A DNA stretch of 39,552 nt from an uncultured Verrucomicrobiota bacterium (GCA_903916195.1 CAIWVP010000105.1:1-39552); one strand, 5' to 3'. Positions 24,175 through 34,010 are shown, numbered from the stretch's first letter. Notes: generated from the sequence alone by a model not told the origin. A program made the numbers and translations.

Positions 24175-27100
24175 ATGTCCCACCGGCTCTTGTGCTTGGC
24201 GATGCTCCTGTCGATGTCCTTCGGCGTCGTCCGCGCCCAGATCGTCATCTCCGAGTTCATGGCCAGCAACGCCAAGACGCTCGCGGATGCCGATGGGGAT
24301 TTCTCGGACTGGATCGAGGTCCAAAACACCAGCAGCCGGCCGGTCAACCTGCTCGGATGGTCCCTCACCGATCGTCCCGATCTCGCGGCCAGATGGCGTT
24401 TCCCCGCCACCAACCTCAACGCCGGCGCTTTCCTCGTCGTCTTTGCCTCGGGCAAGGACCGCACGAACTCCGGCGCGCCGTTGCACCTGGACTTCCGCCT
24501 GTCGGCGGCCGGCGATTACCTCGGGCTCTTCCCGCCGGACAGCGCCGCCGCCGCGACCGAGTTCGCCCCGGTCTATCCGCCGCAGAAGACCGACATCTCG
24601 TACGGCATCCGCAACGGCCAGCGCCTCTTCTTCAGCCCTGCTTCGCCCGGCGCGGCGAACACGGGCGGGTTCGCTGATTTCGTGGCGGACACCAAATTCA
24701 GCCAGAACCGCGGCTTCTTCGACACGCCGTTCGACCTGACCATCTCCACCGCCACCGCCGGCGCGACCATCCGCTACACGACCAACGGCGTGCCGCCCAC
24801 CGCCACCACCGGCCTTATCTACACCGGGCCGGTCAGCATCCCGGGCACCACGGTGGTGCGTGCGGGAGCGTTCAAGGACGGCCTCCAGCCCAGCGGGGTG
24901 GACACGCAGACCTATCTCTTCCTCGCCGATGTGGTCCGTCAATCGACCAACGGCGCCGCGCCTCCGGGCTGGCCGACCTCGTGGGGCGCGAACGTTCGCA
25001 ACTACGGCATGGATCCCGACATCGTGGATTCCCCGATCTACCGGGACCAGGTCATCCCGGCGCTGAAGTCGCTGCCGTCGTTCTGCGTGGTCACCGAGCT
25101 CAAGAACCTCTTCGACCCGGCCACCGGCATCTATGCGAATCCCGGTCAGGACGGACGTGATTGGGAGCGTCCCTGCTCCTTGGAACTGGTCTATCCCGAT
25201 GGGACGAAAGGGTTCCAGATCGATGCCGGCATCCGTATCCGCGGCGGGTTCTCCCGGAGCACCGACAACCCGAAGCACGCGCTGCGCTTCTTCTTCCGCG
25301 ATGTCTACGGCCCGACGACGCTCAAGTTTCCGCTCTTCGGCGACGAGGGCACGGACGAATTCGACGCCTTCGATCTCCGCACGTTCCAGAACTATTCGTG
25401 GAGCTTCCAGGGCGACGGCCAAGGTGTGTTCATCCGCGACCAGTTCAGCCGCGACACGCAGCTCGCGATGGGGCGCCAAGGCGAGCGCGGCAAGTACTAC
25501 CACCTCTACATCAACGGCCAGTACTGGGGCCTCTACAACACCTGCGAACGTCCCGAGGCCGCCTATGCCGCGACCTACTACGGAGGCAACAAGGAGGACT
25601 ACGACGTCGTCAAGGTGGAGGCCGGGCCGTACACGATCAACGCCACCGACGGCGACATGGCGGCGTGGACCCGTCTCCACAACGCCGCCCGGGCCGGCCT
25701 CACCAACAACGCCGCCTACTTCAAGCTCGAGGGCCGCGGCCCCGACGGCGCGCCCGATCCGGCGCTCGAGAACCTGCTCGATGTCGACAACCTGATCGAC
25801 TACATGCTGGTCATCCTCTACGGCGGGAATCTCGACGCGCCGATCTCCAACTTCCTCGGCAACACCTCGCCGAACAACTGGTACGGGAACCGCGACCGCA
25901 CCGGTAAGCATGGCGGCTTCCGGTTCAACGCCCATGATTCCGAGCACACGCTGCTGAACGTCAGCGAGAACCGGTCCGGTCCGTACGGCAGCGCCACCAG
26001 TTGGCCGCTCAGCAAGAGCAATCCCCAGTACCTCTGGCAGCAGCTCAGCGCGAACGCCGAGTTCCGGCTGCGCGTCGCCGACCACATCCAGAAACATTTC
26101 TTCAACGGCGGCGCGCTCACGCCGGCCGCCGCCCGCGCCCGCTTCGGGGCGCGCACCAACGAGATCTACGCCGCCGTGGTCGCGGAGTCGGCGCGCTGGG
26201 GCGATTCCAAGGTGTCCGTCCCGCTGGCGCGCGACCGGAACTGGCTGCCCCAGGTGAACAGCATCCTCAACAACTACATGGGCCAGCGCACCACGACGGT
26301 GCTCAACCAGCTCAAGACGCGGAAGCTGTATCCCGCCGTCGCCGCACCCGCGTTCGGCCAGCACGGAGGCAACGTGCCGTCCGGATTCCGGGTCTCGATC
26401 GGCGCGCCCGCCGGCACGATCTATTACACCACCGATGGTTCGGACCCGCGCCTGCTGGGCGATCCCGTCGCGCCGTCGGCCAAGTTGTACACGACCGATT
26501 TCCCGCTCACCGAGACCACGACCCTCCGTTCGCGCGTGCTCAGCGACACCAACTGGAGCGCGCTCACCGAGGCCACGTTCACCCTGATCCGCGACTACGA
26601 CACGCTGGCGGTCACCGAGCTGATGTACCATCCGGCCGCGTCCGGCGATCTGGACGGCGACCACTTCGAGTTCATCGAGCTGAAGAACGTGGGCGCCACC
26701 GAGCTGGACCTCAGCGGCGTGAGCTTCACCAACGGCGTGAGCTTCACCTTCCCGGCCGGCGCCCGGCTCGCGCCCGGCCGCTTCGCGGTGCTGGTGAGCG
26801 ACGCCGAAGCCTTCGCCAGCCGGTATCCCGGCGTCCCTGTGGCCGGCGTCTATGGCGGAAAGCTCTCCAACGGCGGCGAACGCCTCACACTCGTCCATGC
26901 CGCGGGCAAACCGATCTTCGACGCCGCCTACGGCACCGCCGCGCCGTGGCCCACGACGCCCGATGGTCTCGGCTTCTCGCTCGTGCCGGTGGATCCGACC
27001 GCCCCGGCGACGCCGGGCCTCGCGGCGAGCTGGCGCGCGAGCTCGCGTCCCGGGGGTTCGCCCGGTGCCGACGACCTGGTGCTGGACGTCCCCGCGGTCG

Positions 27101-29394
27101 TCATCAACGAGGTGCTCACGCACACCGATCCGCCGCAGCTCGACGCCATCGAGCTGCACAACCCCGGATCCAAGCCGGCCGACATCTCCGGATGGTTCCT
27201 CAGCGACGACCGGAACCAGCCCGCGAAATTCCGCATCCCCGGACCGCGCGTCATCCCGGCGGGCGGCTTCCTCGTCATCGACGAGAGCCAGTTCGACGCG
27301 CCCGCGCTCGGTACCGATGCCTTCCGGCTCGATTCCCATGGCGATTCTGTCTGGCTCTTCTCCGCCGACGCCTCGGGCAAGCTCACCGGCCACAGCGACG
27401 GCTCCAGCTTCCCGGCCGCGGCCAACGGCGTCTCGTTCGGGCGCATGACGAACTCCGCCGGTGAGGTGCAGTTCCCGCCGCAGCGCTCGCTCACCTTGGG
27501 CTCGGTCAACAGCGGCCCGTCCGTCGGACCGGTCGTGATCGAAGAGATCCAGTACCATCCGGCACCGGGCGAGGTGGAGTTCATCGAGCTGAAGAACATC
27601 GCCGACCATCCGGTGCCGCTCTTCGACCTGGAGTTCCCGACCCACACCTGGCGGATCACCGGCGCGGATTTCGTGTTCCCGCCCGGCGTCACGATGCCGC
27701 CCGGCGGCATCGTGGTCGTCGCCGACAGCGATCCGGCGCTCTTCCGCAAGCGGTTCGGTATCGCGCCCGAAGTGCCGGTCTTCGGTCCGTTCGGCGGCAA
27801 CCTCCAGGACAGCGGCGAACGCCTCGAGCTCCAGCGGCCCGACAAACCGGACCCCGTGACCAACAAGCTCGGTCAGGTCAGCTTCTTCGTCCCGTTCATC
27901 GGCGTGGATCCGGTCCGCTACAACGACAAGGCCCCGTGGCCGACCCACGCCGCGGGCTCCGGTCCTTCGATCGAGCGCAAGTCGGCCGCGAACCACGGCG
28001 ACGACCCGGCCAACTGGGCCGACAGCAACGGCCGCGCGACCCCGGGCTATGACAGCGACGGCAACCGGCCGCCCATCGTCGATGCCGGACGCGACCAGGA
28101 TTTCCCGGCCGCCGCGGATTTCCCACTCGTCGTCTCGGTCGCCGGCACCGCGACCGACGACGGCAAACCCGGCGGCCCGCTGACCTACGCTTGGACCCAG
28201 ACGTCGGGCCCCGGCCCGGTGACCATCGTCTCGCCCGACAAGCTCGCCACCCAGGTCCGCTTGCCCGGCCAAGGCATCTACACGCTGCGCCTCACCGTGG
28301 ACGACGGACGCATCGCGACGAGCGATGAGCTCATCCTCTCGGCCTCGCGAGCGACCGGCGACGTCACGTTCGTGACCGCCGGCTCGGTGTGGCGCTATCT
28401 CGACAACGGCTCCGACCAAGGCACGGCGTGGCGCGAGCCGGGGTTCGCTGACGCCAACTGGAAGTCCGGCAAGGCCAAGCTCGGCTACGGCGAAGGCGAC
28501 GAGGTGACGACCCTCGGCTTCGGCAGCGACGCCAACGCCAAATCCATCACCACCTACTTCCGGCTGAAGTTCAACGTGGCCGACGCCAAGTCGGTGACCG
28601 GCCTCACCGCCAAGGTGCTACGCGACGACGGCGTGGTCGTCTGGGTCAACGGCAAGCTCGCCGTCCGCGACAACATGCCCGAGAGCGACGCCACCTACCT
28701 CACCACCGCCAGCAACACCGTCGGCGGCGCGGATGAGAGCACCTTCTTCGACCACCTCGTCGATCCCGGCCTGCTCCGCGACGGCGAGAACACCCTCGCG
28801 GTCGAGCTCCACCAGAGCGGGGGCGCGTCGAGCGACATCAGCTTCGACTTCGCGCTCGTCGGCCAGGTCTTCCCCGCCAACCGCGCGCCGACCGCCGACG
28901 CCGGCCCCGACATCACCCTCCCGCTCGGGACCGCCGCCGTGCTTGTCGCGACGTTCGTTGACGACGGGCTGCCGAGCCCGCCCGGGATCCCCGCGTTCAC
29001 CTGGAGCAAGGCCGACGGCCCGGGGGCCGTGACCTTCGCGGACGCCCGGTCGCCGAGGACCACCGCCACCTTCAGCGAAGCCGGCAGCTACGTGCTGCGC
29101 TTCAAGGCCGACGACAGCGCGCTGAGCGCGAACGATGATGTCACCATCACCGTGGTCTCCGGCGAAGTTCCACCGGCCATCGCCGTGGCCTTCACCGGAG
29201 CCGGTCCGGTGCTCCGCCTCGTCACCGAAGCAGGCCGCAGCTATGCCGTCCAAGTGCGCGACGAGCTCGTCGTCGGCGCGTGGGTGACGGTCCAGCAGGT
29301 CGCCGCCGGGGGAGCGGGACGCATCGTGGAGGTGCCCTTGGCCGGAGCCGGTCCGCAACGCTACTACCGGGTCGTCTCGCCGTCCGTGCCGTGA
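24175..29394 (+). CDS. Giant secreted CotH kinase-like protein with four lamin-tail domains
   Basis: The 1739-residue protein starts with a signal peptide (MSHRLLCLAMLLSMSFGVVRA). Approximate order of parts: lamin-tail domain 22-150 (ISEFMASNAKTLADADGD); chitobiase-C-like beta domain 180-260 (GATIRYTTNGVPP); CotH kinase-like domain about 340-715 (IDAGIRIRGGFSRS, GQYWGLYNTCERPEAAY, FRFNAHDSEHTLLN); second chitobiase-like domain 722-805 (GTIYYTTDGSDPR); lamin-tail domains at about 812-945, 973-1100 and 1119-1265 (each beginning like VTELMYHP, VINEVLTH, VIEEIQYHP); PKD-like domain 1298-1390; a galactose-binding-like sandwich 1399-1565 (WRYLDNGSDQGTAW); a second PKD-like domain 1570-1660; and a C-terminal SYAVQVRD...YYRVV tail. 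CotH of Bacillus spores is a protein kinase; activity here is not shown. Likely cell-surface or exported. Confidence 0.93.
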   Translation: MSHRLLCLAMLLSMSFGVVRAQIVISEFMASNAKTLADADGDFSDWIEVQNTSSRPVNLLGWSLTDRPDLAARWRFPATNLNAGAFLVVFASGKDRTNSGAPLHLDFRLSAAGDYLGLFPPDSAAAATEFAPVYPPQKTDISYGIRNGQRLFFSPASPGAANTGGFADFVADTKFSQNRGFFDTPFDLTISTATAGATIRYTTNGVPPTATTGLIYTGPVSIPGTTVVRAGAFKDGLQPSGVDTQTYLFLADVVRQSTNGAAPPGWPTSWGANVRNYGMDPDIVDSPIYRDQVIPALKSLPSFCVVTELKNLFDPATGIYANPGQDGRDWERPCSLELVYPDGTKGFQIDAGIRIRGGFSRSTDNPKHALRFFFRDVYGPTTLKFPLFGDEGTDEFDAFDLRTFQNYSWSFQGDGQGVFIRDQFSRDTQLAMGRQGERGKYYHLYINGQYWGLYNTCERPEAAYAATYYGGNKEDYDVVKVEAGPYTINATDGDMAAWTRLHNAARAGLTNNAAYFKLEGRGPDGAPDPALENLLDVDNLIDYMLVILYGGNLDAPISNFLGNTSPNNWYGNRDRTGKHGGFRFNAHDSEHTLLNVSENRSGPYGSATSWPLSKSNPQYLWQQLSANAEFRLRVADHIQKHFFNGGALTPAAARARFGARTNEIYAAVVAESARWGDSKVSVPLARDRNWLPQVNSILNNYMGQRTTTVLNQLKTRKLYPAVAAPAFGQHGGNVPSGFRVSIGAPAGTIYYTTDGSDPRLLGDPVAPSAKLYTTDFPLTETTTLRSRVLSDTNWSALTEATFTLIRDYDTLAVTELMYHPAASGDLDGDHFEFIELKNVGATELDLSGVSFTNGVSFTFPAGARLAPGRFAVLVSDAEAFASRYPGVPVAGVYGGKLSNGGERLTLVHAAGKPIFDAAYGTAAPWPTTPDGLGFSLVPVDPTAPATPGLAASWRASSRPGGSPGADDLVLDVPAVVINEVLTHTDPPQLDAIELHNPGSKPADISGWFLSDDRNQPAKFRIPGPRVIPAGGFLVIDESQFDAPALGTDAFRLDSHGDSVWLFSADASGKLTGHSDGSSFPAAANGVSFGRMTNSAGEVQFPPQRSLTLGSVNSGPSVGPVVIEEIQYHPAPGEVEFIELKNIADHPVPLFDLEFPTHTWRITGADFVFPPGVTMPPGGIVVVADSDPALFRKRFGIAPEVPVFGPFGGNLQDSGERLELQRPDKPDPVTNKLGQVSFFVPFIGVDPVRYNDKAPWPTHAAGSGPSIERKSAANHGDDPANWADSNGRATPGYDSDGNRPPIVDAGRDQDFPAAADFPLVVSVAGTATDDGKPGGPLTYAWTQTSGPGPVTIVSPDKLATQVRLPGQGIYTLRLTVDDGRIATSDELILSASRATGDVTFVTAGSVWRYLDNGSDQGTAWREPGFADANWKSGKAKLGYGEGDEVTTLGFGSDANAKSITTYFRLKFNVADAKSVTGLTAKVLRDDGVVVWVNGKLAVRDNMPESDATYLTTASNTVGGADESTFFDHLVDPGLLRDGENTLAVELHQSGGASSDISFDFALVGQVFPANRAPTADAGPDITLPLGTAAVLVATFVDDGLPSPPGIPAFTWSKADGPGAVTFADARSPRTTATFSEAGSYVLRFKADDSALSANDDVTITVVSGEVPPAIAVAFTGAGPVLRLVTEAGRSYAVQVRDELVVGAWVTVQQVAAGGAGRIVEVPLAGAGPQRYYRVVSPSVP

Positions 29395-29401
29395 CGCCGG
29401 A

Positions 29402-29941
29402 TCATCCGACGAACAACCAGTGCCACGGCTCGTAGATGACGCCTTGGGGATTGCCCCGCGGATAGGTCATCCGGAAACCCGCCGCGCCGGCGTTGCGGGA
29501 CAGCCACGCGAACGCCGCGGTGCCCTCGAAAGCCTCCTCCAACGGCGGGCAGCCCGGCGTGCCGATGTCCACCGCGCGCCCGGTGTGGTGCTCGCTGTAG
29601 CCGGGAGCGGCGTTCACCCGGAGGATCTCCTCCAGCGTTTGTCCCGCCGCCAGCTTCTTCGCGAGGATCTGGTGCTGGTGCTCCACGCTCCGAAAGCCTG
29701 AGACCAGCAACAGCGTCACCCCTTCTGCCGCGGCCGCTGCCGCCAACATCTGCCACGCCGCCGCCGCCGCCGGGGCCAACCGGAGCTCGCGTCCGTCCTT
29801 GAGCACCCGCGCCGTCACCAGGTCCGTCGCCTCCGGCTGTGGCACGAACCCGCGGCGTTCCGGATCACCGACCGGGATGCCGAGTCCCTTCAGCAAGACG
29901 CCGATGCGTTCGGCAGGAGGGACGGTCTCGGAGGACGGCAT
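29402..29941 (-). CDS. VanY-family D-alanyl-D-alanine carboxypeptidase
   Basis: The 179-residue product matches the VanY/peptidase M15B fold, zinc enzymes that trim D-Ala from peptidoglycan stem peptides. Motifs are LLVSGFRSVEHQHQILAKKL, PGYSEHHTGRAVDIGTPG (SxHHxGxAxD, zinc His and Asp) and the C-terminal VIYEPWHWLFVG with the third zinc ligand His. I use ATG 29941, which gives MPSSETVPPAERIGVLLK. The frame remains open to 30175, adding 78 residues of unclear quality. With the short start there is no signal peptide, so either export uses the longer form or the enzyme is cytoplasmic. It converges on the CotH gene, with 7 bases between the stops, and diverges from the haem dehydrogenase. Confidence 0.85.
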   Translation of the reverse strand: MPSSETVPPAERIGVLLKGLGIPVGDPERRGFVPQPEATDLVTARVLKDGRELRLAPAAAAAWQMLAAAAAAEGVTLLLVSGFRSVEHQHQILAKKLAAGQTLEEILRVNAAPGYSEHHTGRAVDIGTPGCPPLEEAFEGTAAFAWLSRNAGAAGFRMTYPRGNPQGVIYEPWHWLFVG

Positions 29942-30195
29942 AGGCCGAGAGTGGTACAAGGCGTCGGTCCAAGCCAAGTCCGCGGCGTCCCATCGTGCGA
30001 CCGCAGGGAGCGGGCAGCAGGAGCCCAGGGCTTCCTCGGCGTGGCGATACCGGTCCCGGTGGATCGGTGGCAGATCGGGAGTCCACGGCTCCGGCGGCGG
30101 ATCGACCAAGGAACGGTCCTGCGCCCGCGATAGGCACCCACGGCGCCCGGCGCGTCCGCGCGTGACGGATCGCACCGGTCGGGTACGCTCGCGGC

Positions 30196-33100
30196 ATGCC
30201 CCCGAAGGTCCTCGCCATCGCCATCGCCGCCGCCGTCGCCGCCGTCGTCGTCGCCGTTTGGGCCCGGGCCGATCCGTCCGTCACCGTGGTCCAAGGCGCG
30301 CCCGCGGGGGATGCGCTCGCAGCGCGGTCCCGGCTCCGCGTCGCGCCCGGGCTCAAGGTCGAGCTCTGGGCCGGCGAGCCGCTCGTGAAGGACATCACCA
30401 GTTTCTGCTTCGACTCCATCGGCCGCGCCTACGTCGTCGAGACCGGCCGGCGTCGCACCAGCGTGTTCGACATCCGCGGTCTCCAGCCGTGGCTCGATGA
30501 CGACCTGTCGTTCCGCACCGTCGCCGATCGTCGTGATTTCCTCACGCGCAAGCTCACGGTGGGCGACCCGGACCACGACCGGTTCCTCGCCGCGCTCACG
30601 AAGTCCGGCATCGGCGGATTCCGCGATTTCAACCAGGACGGGACCCTCGACGCCCGCGACCTCGACGTGGAGTCCGAGCGGATCCGGCTGGTCTGGGATT
30701 CCGACGGCGACGGACGCGCGGACTCGGCGACGACGTTCGCCGACGGCTTCACCAACCGCGTCGGCGGCGTCGCGGCAGGAATCCTCGCCCACGGGACCAA
30801 CGTGTGGTTCACCAGCATCCCCGACCTGTGGCGGCTCGACGCGAAAGCCGTCGGTCCGACCAGTGGGTCCGCAGGGGCGAAGGCAGATCCTGGCTCCACC
30901 GCCGGCTCTCCCGCCCGCTCGCTTTTGCTGACCGGCTTCGGCGTCCACATCGCGTTCGGTGGGCACGATCTCCACGGTTTGGTGAAGGGCCCCGATGGCC
31001 GCCTCTACTTTACCATCGCCGACCGCGGCTCCTCGGTGACCAACTGGGAGGGCAGGGTCATCTCGCTGCCTGACTGCGGCGCGGTCTTCCGCTGTGAGCC
31101 GGACGGTTCGGATTTCGAGGTCTTCGCCAAGGGCCTGCGCAACCCGCAGGAGCTGTGCTTCGACGACTTCGGCAACCTGTGGACCTGCGACAACAACGCC
31201 GATGGCGGCGACAAGGCGCGATGGACGCTCGTGCTCGAAGGCGCTGACTACGGCTGGACCATCGGCTGGCAATGGCTGCCGAAACTGGGCGCGTGGAACT
31301 CCGAGCGGCTCTGGCACACGCGCGAGAGCAACACCGCCGCGTACATCGTCCCGCCCGTTGCGCACATCGGCCACGGTCCGGCGGGCATCGCGTATTACCC
31401 CGGCACCGGATTGCCCGCGCGCTATGACCGGCATTTCTTCGTGACCGATTTCCCGGGCGGGTTGCGGACGTTCGCGGTCGAGCCCGACGGCGCGTTCTTC
31501 AAGGTCGTCCCGGAGCCCGGAGCGGACCTCGCCGGCCGATGGAAGGAGGACAACTCCGCGACCAACATGGTGGGCAAGGTCCTGTGGGACCTCTCGCCGG
31601 TGGACGTCGCGTTCCCGCCCGGCGGCGGCGTGACCATCGCCGATTGGGTCCAAGGCTGGGAGAAGACCGGCAAAGGCCGGCTCTGGCACGTCTCCGATCC
31701 CGCGCTAGCGAACGACCCGCTCATCGCCGAGACGAAACGCTTGCTCGCCGAAGGAGTGACGAAACGCGCCGAGAAGGAACTGCTCGCGCTGCTCGGGCAT
31801 CGCGACCAACGCGTGAGGCTGGAGGCGCAATGGGAACTGGCGGGGCGAGGGCTCGAAGGACGCAAGGCTTTGCAGACCGCGGCCGAGAAAGGGGCGGGTC
31901 TGGCCACACGGCTGCACGGCATCTGGGGCCTCGTCCAGGCGGTCAGGCAACGACGTGGCAGCGACCTCGTCCCGGAGTTGACCGGACTCTCCCTGTTGAA
32001 CGACCGCGAGCCGTTGGTGAGGGCAGCCGCGGCGCGACTTGTCGGGGCGGCCCGGTTGATCGAGGAGGAAGGCGCGCTGGTCCGGATGTTCGCTGACAAC
32101 GATCCCCGTGTGGCGGCCGCCGCTGTCGATGCGTACCGCGAGTGTCTGATGGGGTCCGACGGTCGCTCGATAGGCCGGCGCAAGATCCCCGCGCACTGGC
32201 TCCAGCGGTTGGCTCCGCTGATGCCCTCGTTTCTACGCCAGAAGATGCATGTCGAGGTTTTGCCGGACACCTTCGATTGGCCGTTGATCCAACTGGATGA
32301 TCTGCTCACGGGTGATGCCGGCGCCGAGCCGATGGTGCTCAATTCTGCGGCTCTGTTGATCGCCGAGTTCGGTCGGTCACTCGGCACCAACGTTCTCGCG
32401 ACGCTCCGGAGACGCTACGAGATAGCCGGCGGGCTGGCGGATGGCCCCGTGGGCCCACGACTCGCGCTGCTGCTCGCTCAGCGGCGTTTGGCAGACCCTC
32501 AGATCGCATCGTTCCTCGGTGAGAGCCGGCTGGATATCGCCCTCGAAGCCGCCCGCGCGATCAACGACGTGCCGATACCAGGAGCGATGGTCGCGCTCGC
32601 CGAGCTTGTCGGACCGGCATCGTTGGAACGACTGAGACGTCAAGCGGACGCCGATCCGTCGACACTGTCCTCACCTCTGCACCCTCCCGCCGGGAGGCCG
32701 GGTGATCTGACCGCGCCCTCCTCGACGACTCGGGCCGCTCAGGACTCTTCGATCGCGTCCGTGCCGCTGATCACGCCGGAACGGACACGCCCGTCCGAAG
32801 CGATCTCACCGGGAGGAACGGGCCGGGGCGAGGGCGGGTATCGTCCGCGGAGCCTCAATTTCACCCGCGACGAATGGCTCGCCTGGGTCCTGCGCCGCGC
32901 GGTGAACGCGAACTTCCGCCTCGGTGACGCCACGAACGCTGCCGCGCTCGGTGACTTCGCCGCACGGACCGACGCGCCAGAGAGCGTCCGCGTCGAGGCG
33001 CTCGAAGACCTCGCCGATTGGGCGAAGCCGCCGGGTCGTGACAAGATCGTGGGCCTTTGGCGTCCCTTGCCGCCGCGCGATCCGGCTCCGGCGCGCAGCG

Positions 33101-33963
33101 CGCTCGGCTCCGCCTGGAACGGGCTCGCAGCGGACACGTCCACGAATGTCGTGCTCGCCGCCGTCCGCGCCGGCGCGGCACTGGGCATCGACGCCTTCGC
33201 GGAGAAGTTGGCCGCGTTGCAGCGGCATCCTGACCCGTCGGTGCGCGCCGAGGTCGCGCGCTGGGCGGGAGCGGGCGCGCCGGCCGACGTGGCCGATCTC
33301 CTCGCTCGGCTCGACCGCGGCACGGTGGCCGAACGCCAGACCGCCTTCGCCGCGCTCGGTGGCGTGAAGGATCCGGCGGCGACGGACGCGCTGACCGGTC
33401 GGTTGCGTCAGCTCGTCGCGGGCAAGGTCGTCCCGGAACTTCAGCTCGACGTGTTGGACGCCGCGCGCCGGGCCGGGCTATCCCTCGCCGCGTGGACGAA
33501 CTCGCTGCCGAAGGAGGATCCGCTTGCGCCCTATCGCCCGGCGTTGGCCGGCGGCGATGCGGCGCGCGGGCGCAAGGTGTTCACCGAGCGGCAGGACCTA
33601 GCCTGCCTGCGCTGCCATAAGCTCCGCGGCGAAGGTGGCGAGGTCGGGCCGGAGCTCACCGGCATCGGACGCGCGAAGAGCCGCGAGTATGTGCTGCGGT
33701 CGATCCTGTTCCCCAACGCGGAGATCGCTGCGGGCTACGAGAACGTCGTGGTCACGCGCAAGGACGGCTCGGACGTGGCCGGTGTGCTGAAGTCCGAGAC
33801 CGCGACCGAGCTGGTGGTCGCATCGGCGGAGGACGGTCTTGTGACCGTCAAGAAGGCCGACATCGCGAAGCGCGAACGCGGTCCGTCGTCGATGGTCGAG
33901 GGCCTCGGCGACCTGATGTCGCTCCGCGAACTGCGCGACCTGGTCGAGGCCTTGTCGGAGTAG
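30196..33963 (+). CDS. PVC-type membrane-bound dehydrogenase with HEAT region and C-terminal haem domain
   Basis: The 1255-residue protein begins with a membrane/signal helix (MPPKVLAIAIAAAVAAVVVA). Residues about 45-520 form a beta-propeller like soluble sugar dehydrogenases (LRVAPGLKVELWAGEPLV, FNQDGTLDARDLDVE, GHDLHGLVKGPDGRLYFTI, RNPQELCFDDFGNLWTCDNN, IADWVQGWEKTGKGRLW). Residues about 520-1090 are HEAT-like repeats. The C-terminal haem domain (about 1110-1255) has CLRCHK with Cys1137, Cys1140 and His1141, followed by GEVGPELTGIGRAKSREYVLRSI. This is the architecture described as the Pirellula/Verrucomicrobium membrane-bound dehydrogenase/haem-binding family; the substrate is unknown. Residues about 826-882 are an odd Pro/Ser/Thr/Gly-rich insert that coincides with a palindromic repeat in the DNA (32671-32840). 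A smaller Gly/Ala/Ser-rich insert lies near residues 220-235. Confidence 0.93.
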   Translation: MPPKVLAIAIAAAVAAVVVAVWARADPSVTVVQGAPAGDALAARSRLRVAPGLKVELWAGEPLVKDITSFCFDSIGRAYVVETGRRRTSVFDIRGLQPWLDDDLSFRTVADRRDFLTRKLTVGDPDHDRFLAALTKSGIGGFRDFNQDGTLDARDLDVESERIRLVWDSDGDGRADSATTFADGFTNRVGGVAAGILAHGTNVWFTSIPDLWRLDAKAVGPTSGSAGAKADPGSTAGSPARSLLLTGFGVHIAFGGHDLHGLVKGPDGRLYFTIADRGSSVTNWEGRVISLPDCGAVFRCEPDGSDFEVFAKGLRNPQELCFDDFGNLWTCDNNADGGDKARWTLVLEGADYGWTIGWQWLPKLGAWNSERLWHTRESNTAAYIVPPVAHIGHGPAGIAYYPGTGLPARYDRHFFVTDFPGGLRTFAVEPDGAFFKVVPEPGADLAGRWKEDNSATNMVGKVLWDLSPVDVAFPPGGGVTIADWVQGWEKTGKGRLWHVSDPALANDPLIAETKRLLAEGVTKRAEKELLALLGHRDQRVRLEAQWELAGRGLEGRKALQTAAEKGAGLATRLHGIWGLVQAVRQRRGSDLVPELTGLSLLNDREPLVRAAAARLVGAARLIEEEGALVRMFADNDPRVAAAAVDAYRECLMGSDGRSIGRRKIPAHWLQRLAPLMPSFLRQKMHVEVLPDTFDWPLIQLDDLLTGDAGAEPMVLNSAALLIAEFGRSLGTNVLATLRRRYEIAGGLADGPVGPRLALLLAQRRLADPQIASFLGESRLDIALEAARAINDVPIPGAMVALAELVGPASLERLRRQADADPSTLSSPLHPPAGRPGDLTAPSSTTRAAQDSSIASVPLITPERTRPSEAISPGGTGRGEGGYRPRSLNFTRDEWLAWVLRRAVNANFRLGDATNAAALGDFAARTDAPESVRVEALEDLADWAKPPGRDKIVGLWRPLPPRDPAPARSALGSAWNGLAADTSTNVVLAAVRAGAALGIDAFAEKLAALQRHPDPSVRAEVARWAGAGAPADVADLLARLDRGTVAERQTAFAALGGVKDPAATDALTGRLRQLVAGKVVPELQLDVLDAARRAGLSLAAWTNSLPKEDPLAPYRPALAGGDAARGRKVFTERQDLACLRCHKLRGEGGEVGPELTGIGRAKSREYVLRSILFPNAEIAAGYENVVVTRKDGSDVAGVLKSETATELVVASAEDGLVTVKKADIAKRERGPSSMVEGLGDLMSLRELRDLVEALSE
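32671..32840 (+). repeat. Palindromic repeat element embedded in frame in the dehydrogenase gene
   Basis: The segment opens with CCTCCCG-C-CGGGAGG at 32683-32697 and is bounded by roughly inverted ends. The left end has a CACCTCTGCACCCTCCCG-type run followed by GGGTGATC. The right end has GATCTCACCGGGAGG followed by GGGCCGGGGCGAGGGCGGG. An internal GATCGC (32751-32756) is matched by GCGATC (32800-32805). It has no stop codon in the reading frame and adds about 57 low-complexity residues to the protein. It resembles CCCTC-rich intergenic palindromes common in GC-rich bacteria; that resemblance is from memory. Confidence 0.55.
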
Positions 33964-33980
33964 GACGGAGCAGAAACGCA

Positions 33981-34010
33981 GACGGCGGACTCCAAAAGAA
34001 GTCCGCCGTC
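33981..34010. terminator. Hairpin between convergent genes
   Basis: GACGGCGGACT (33981-33991) pairs perfectly over 11 bases with AGTCCGCCGTC (34000-34010) around an 8-base A-rich loop. It lies 18 bases after the dehydrogenase stop and 62 bases past the aldolase stop. There is no real T-run on either strand, so it may act as a two-way but imperfect terminator or as an mRNA 3'-end stabiliser. Confidence 0.6.

Noticed and set aside
23491-28419. Very long minus-strand open frame of 1642 codons opposite the CotH gene
   Set aside because: It is a GC-rich antisense shadow: Arg/Gly/Val/Glu-repetitive, no domains, opposite a protein with clear domains. Only its last 188 codons (23491-24057), which lie outside the CotH gene, are real (YaeQ-like).
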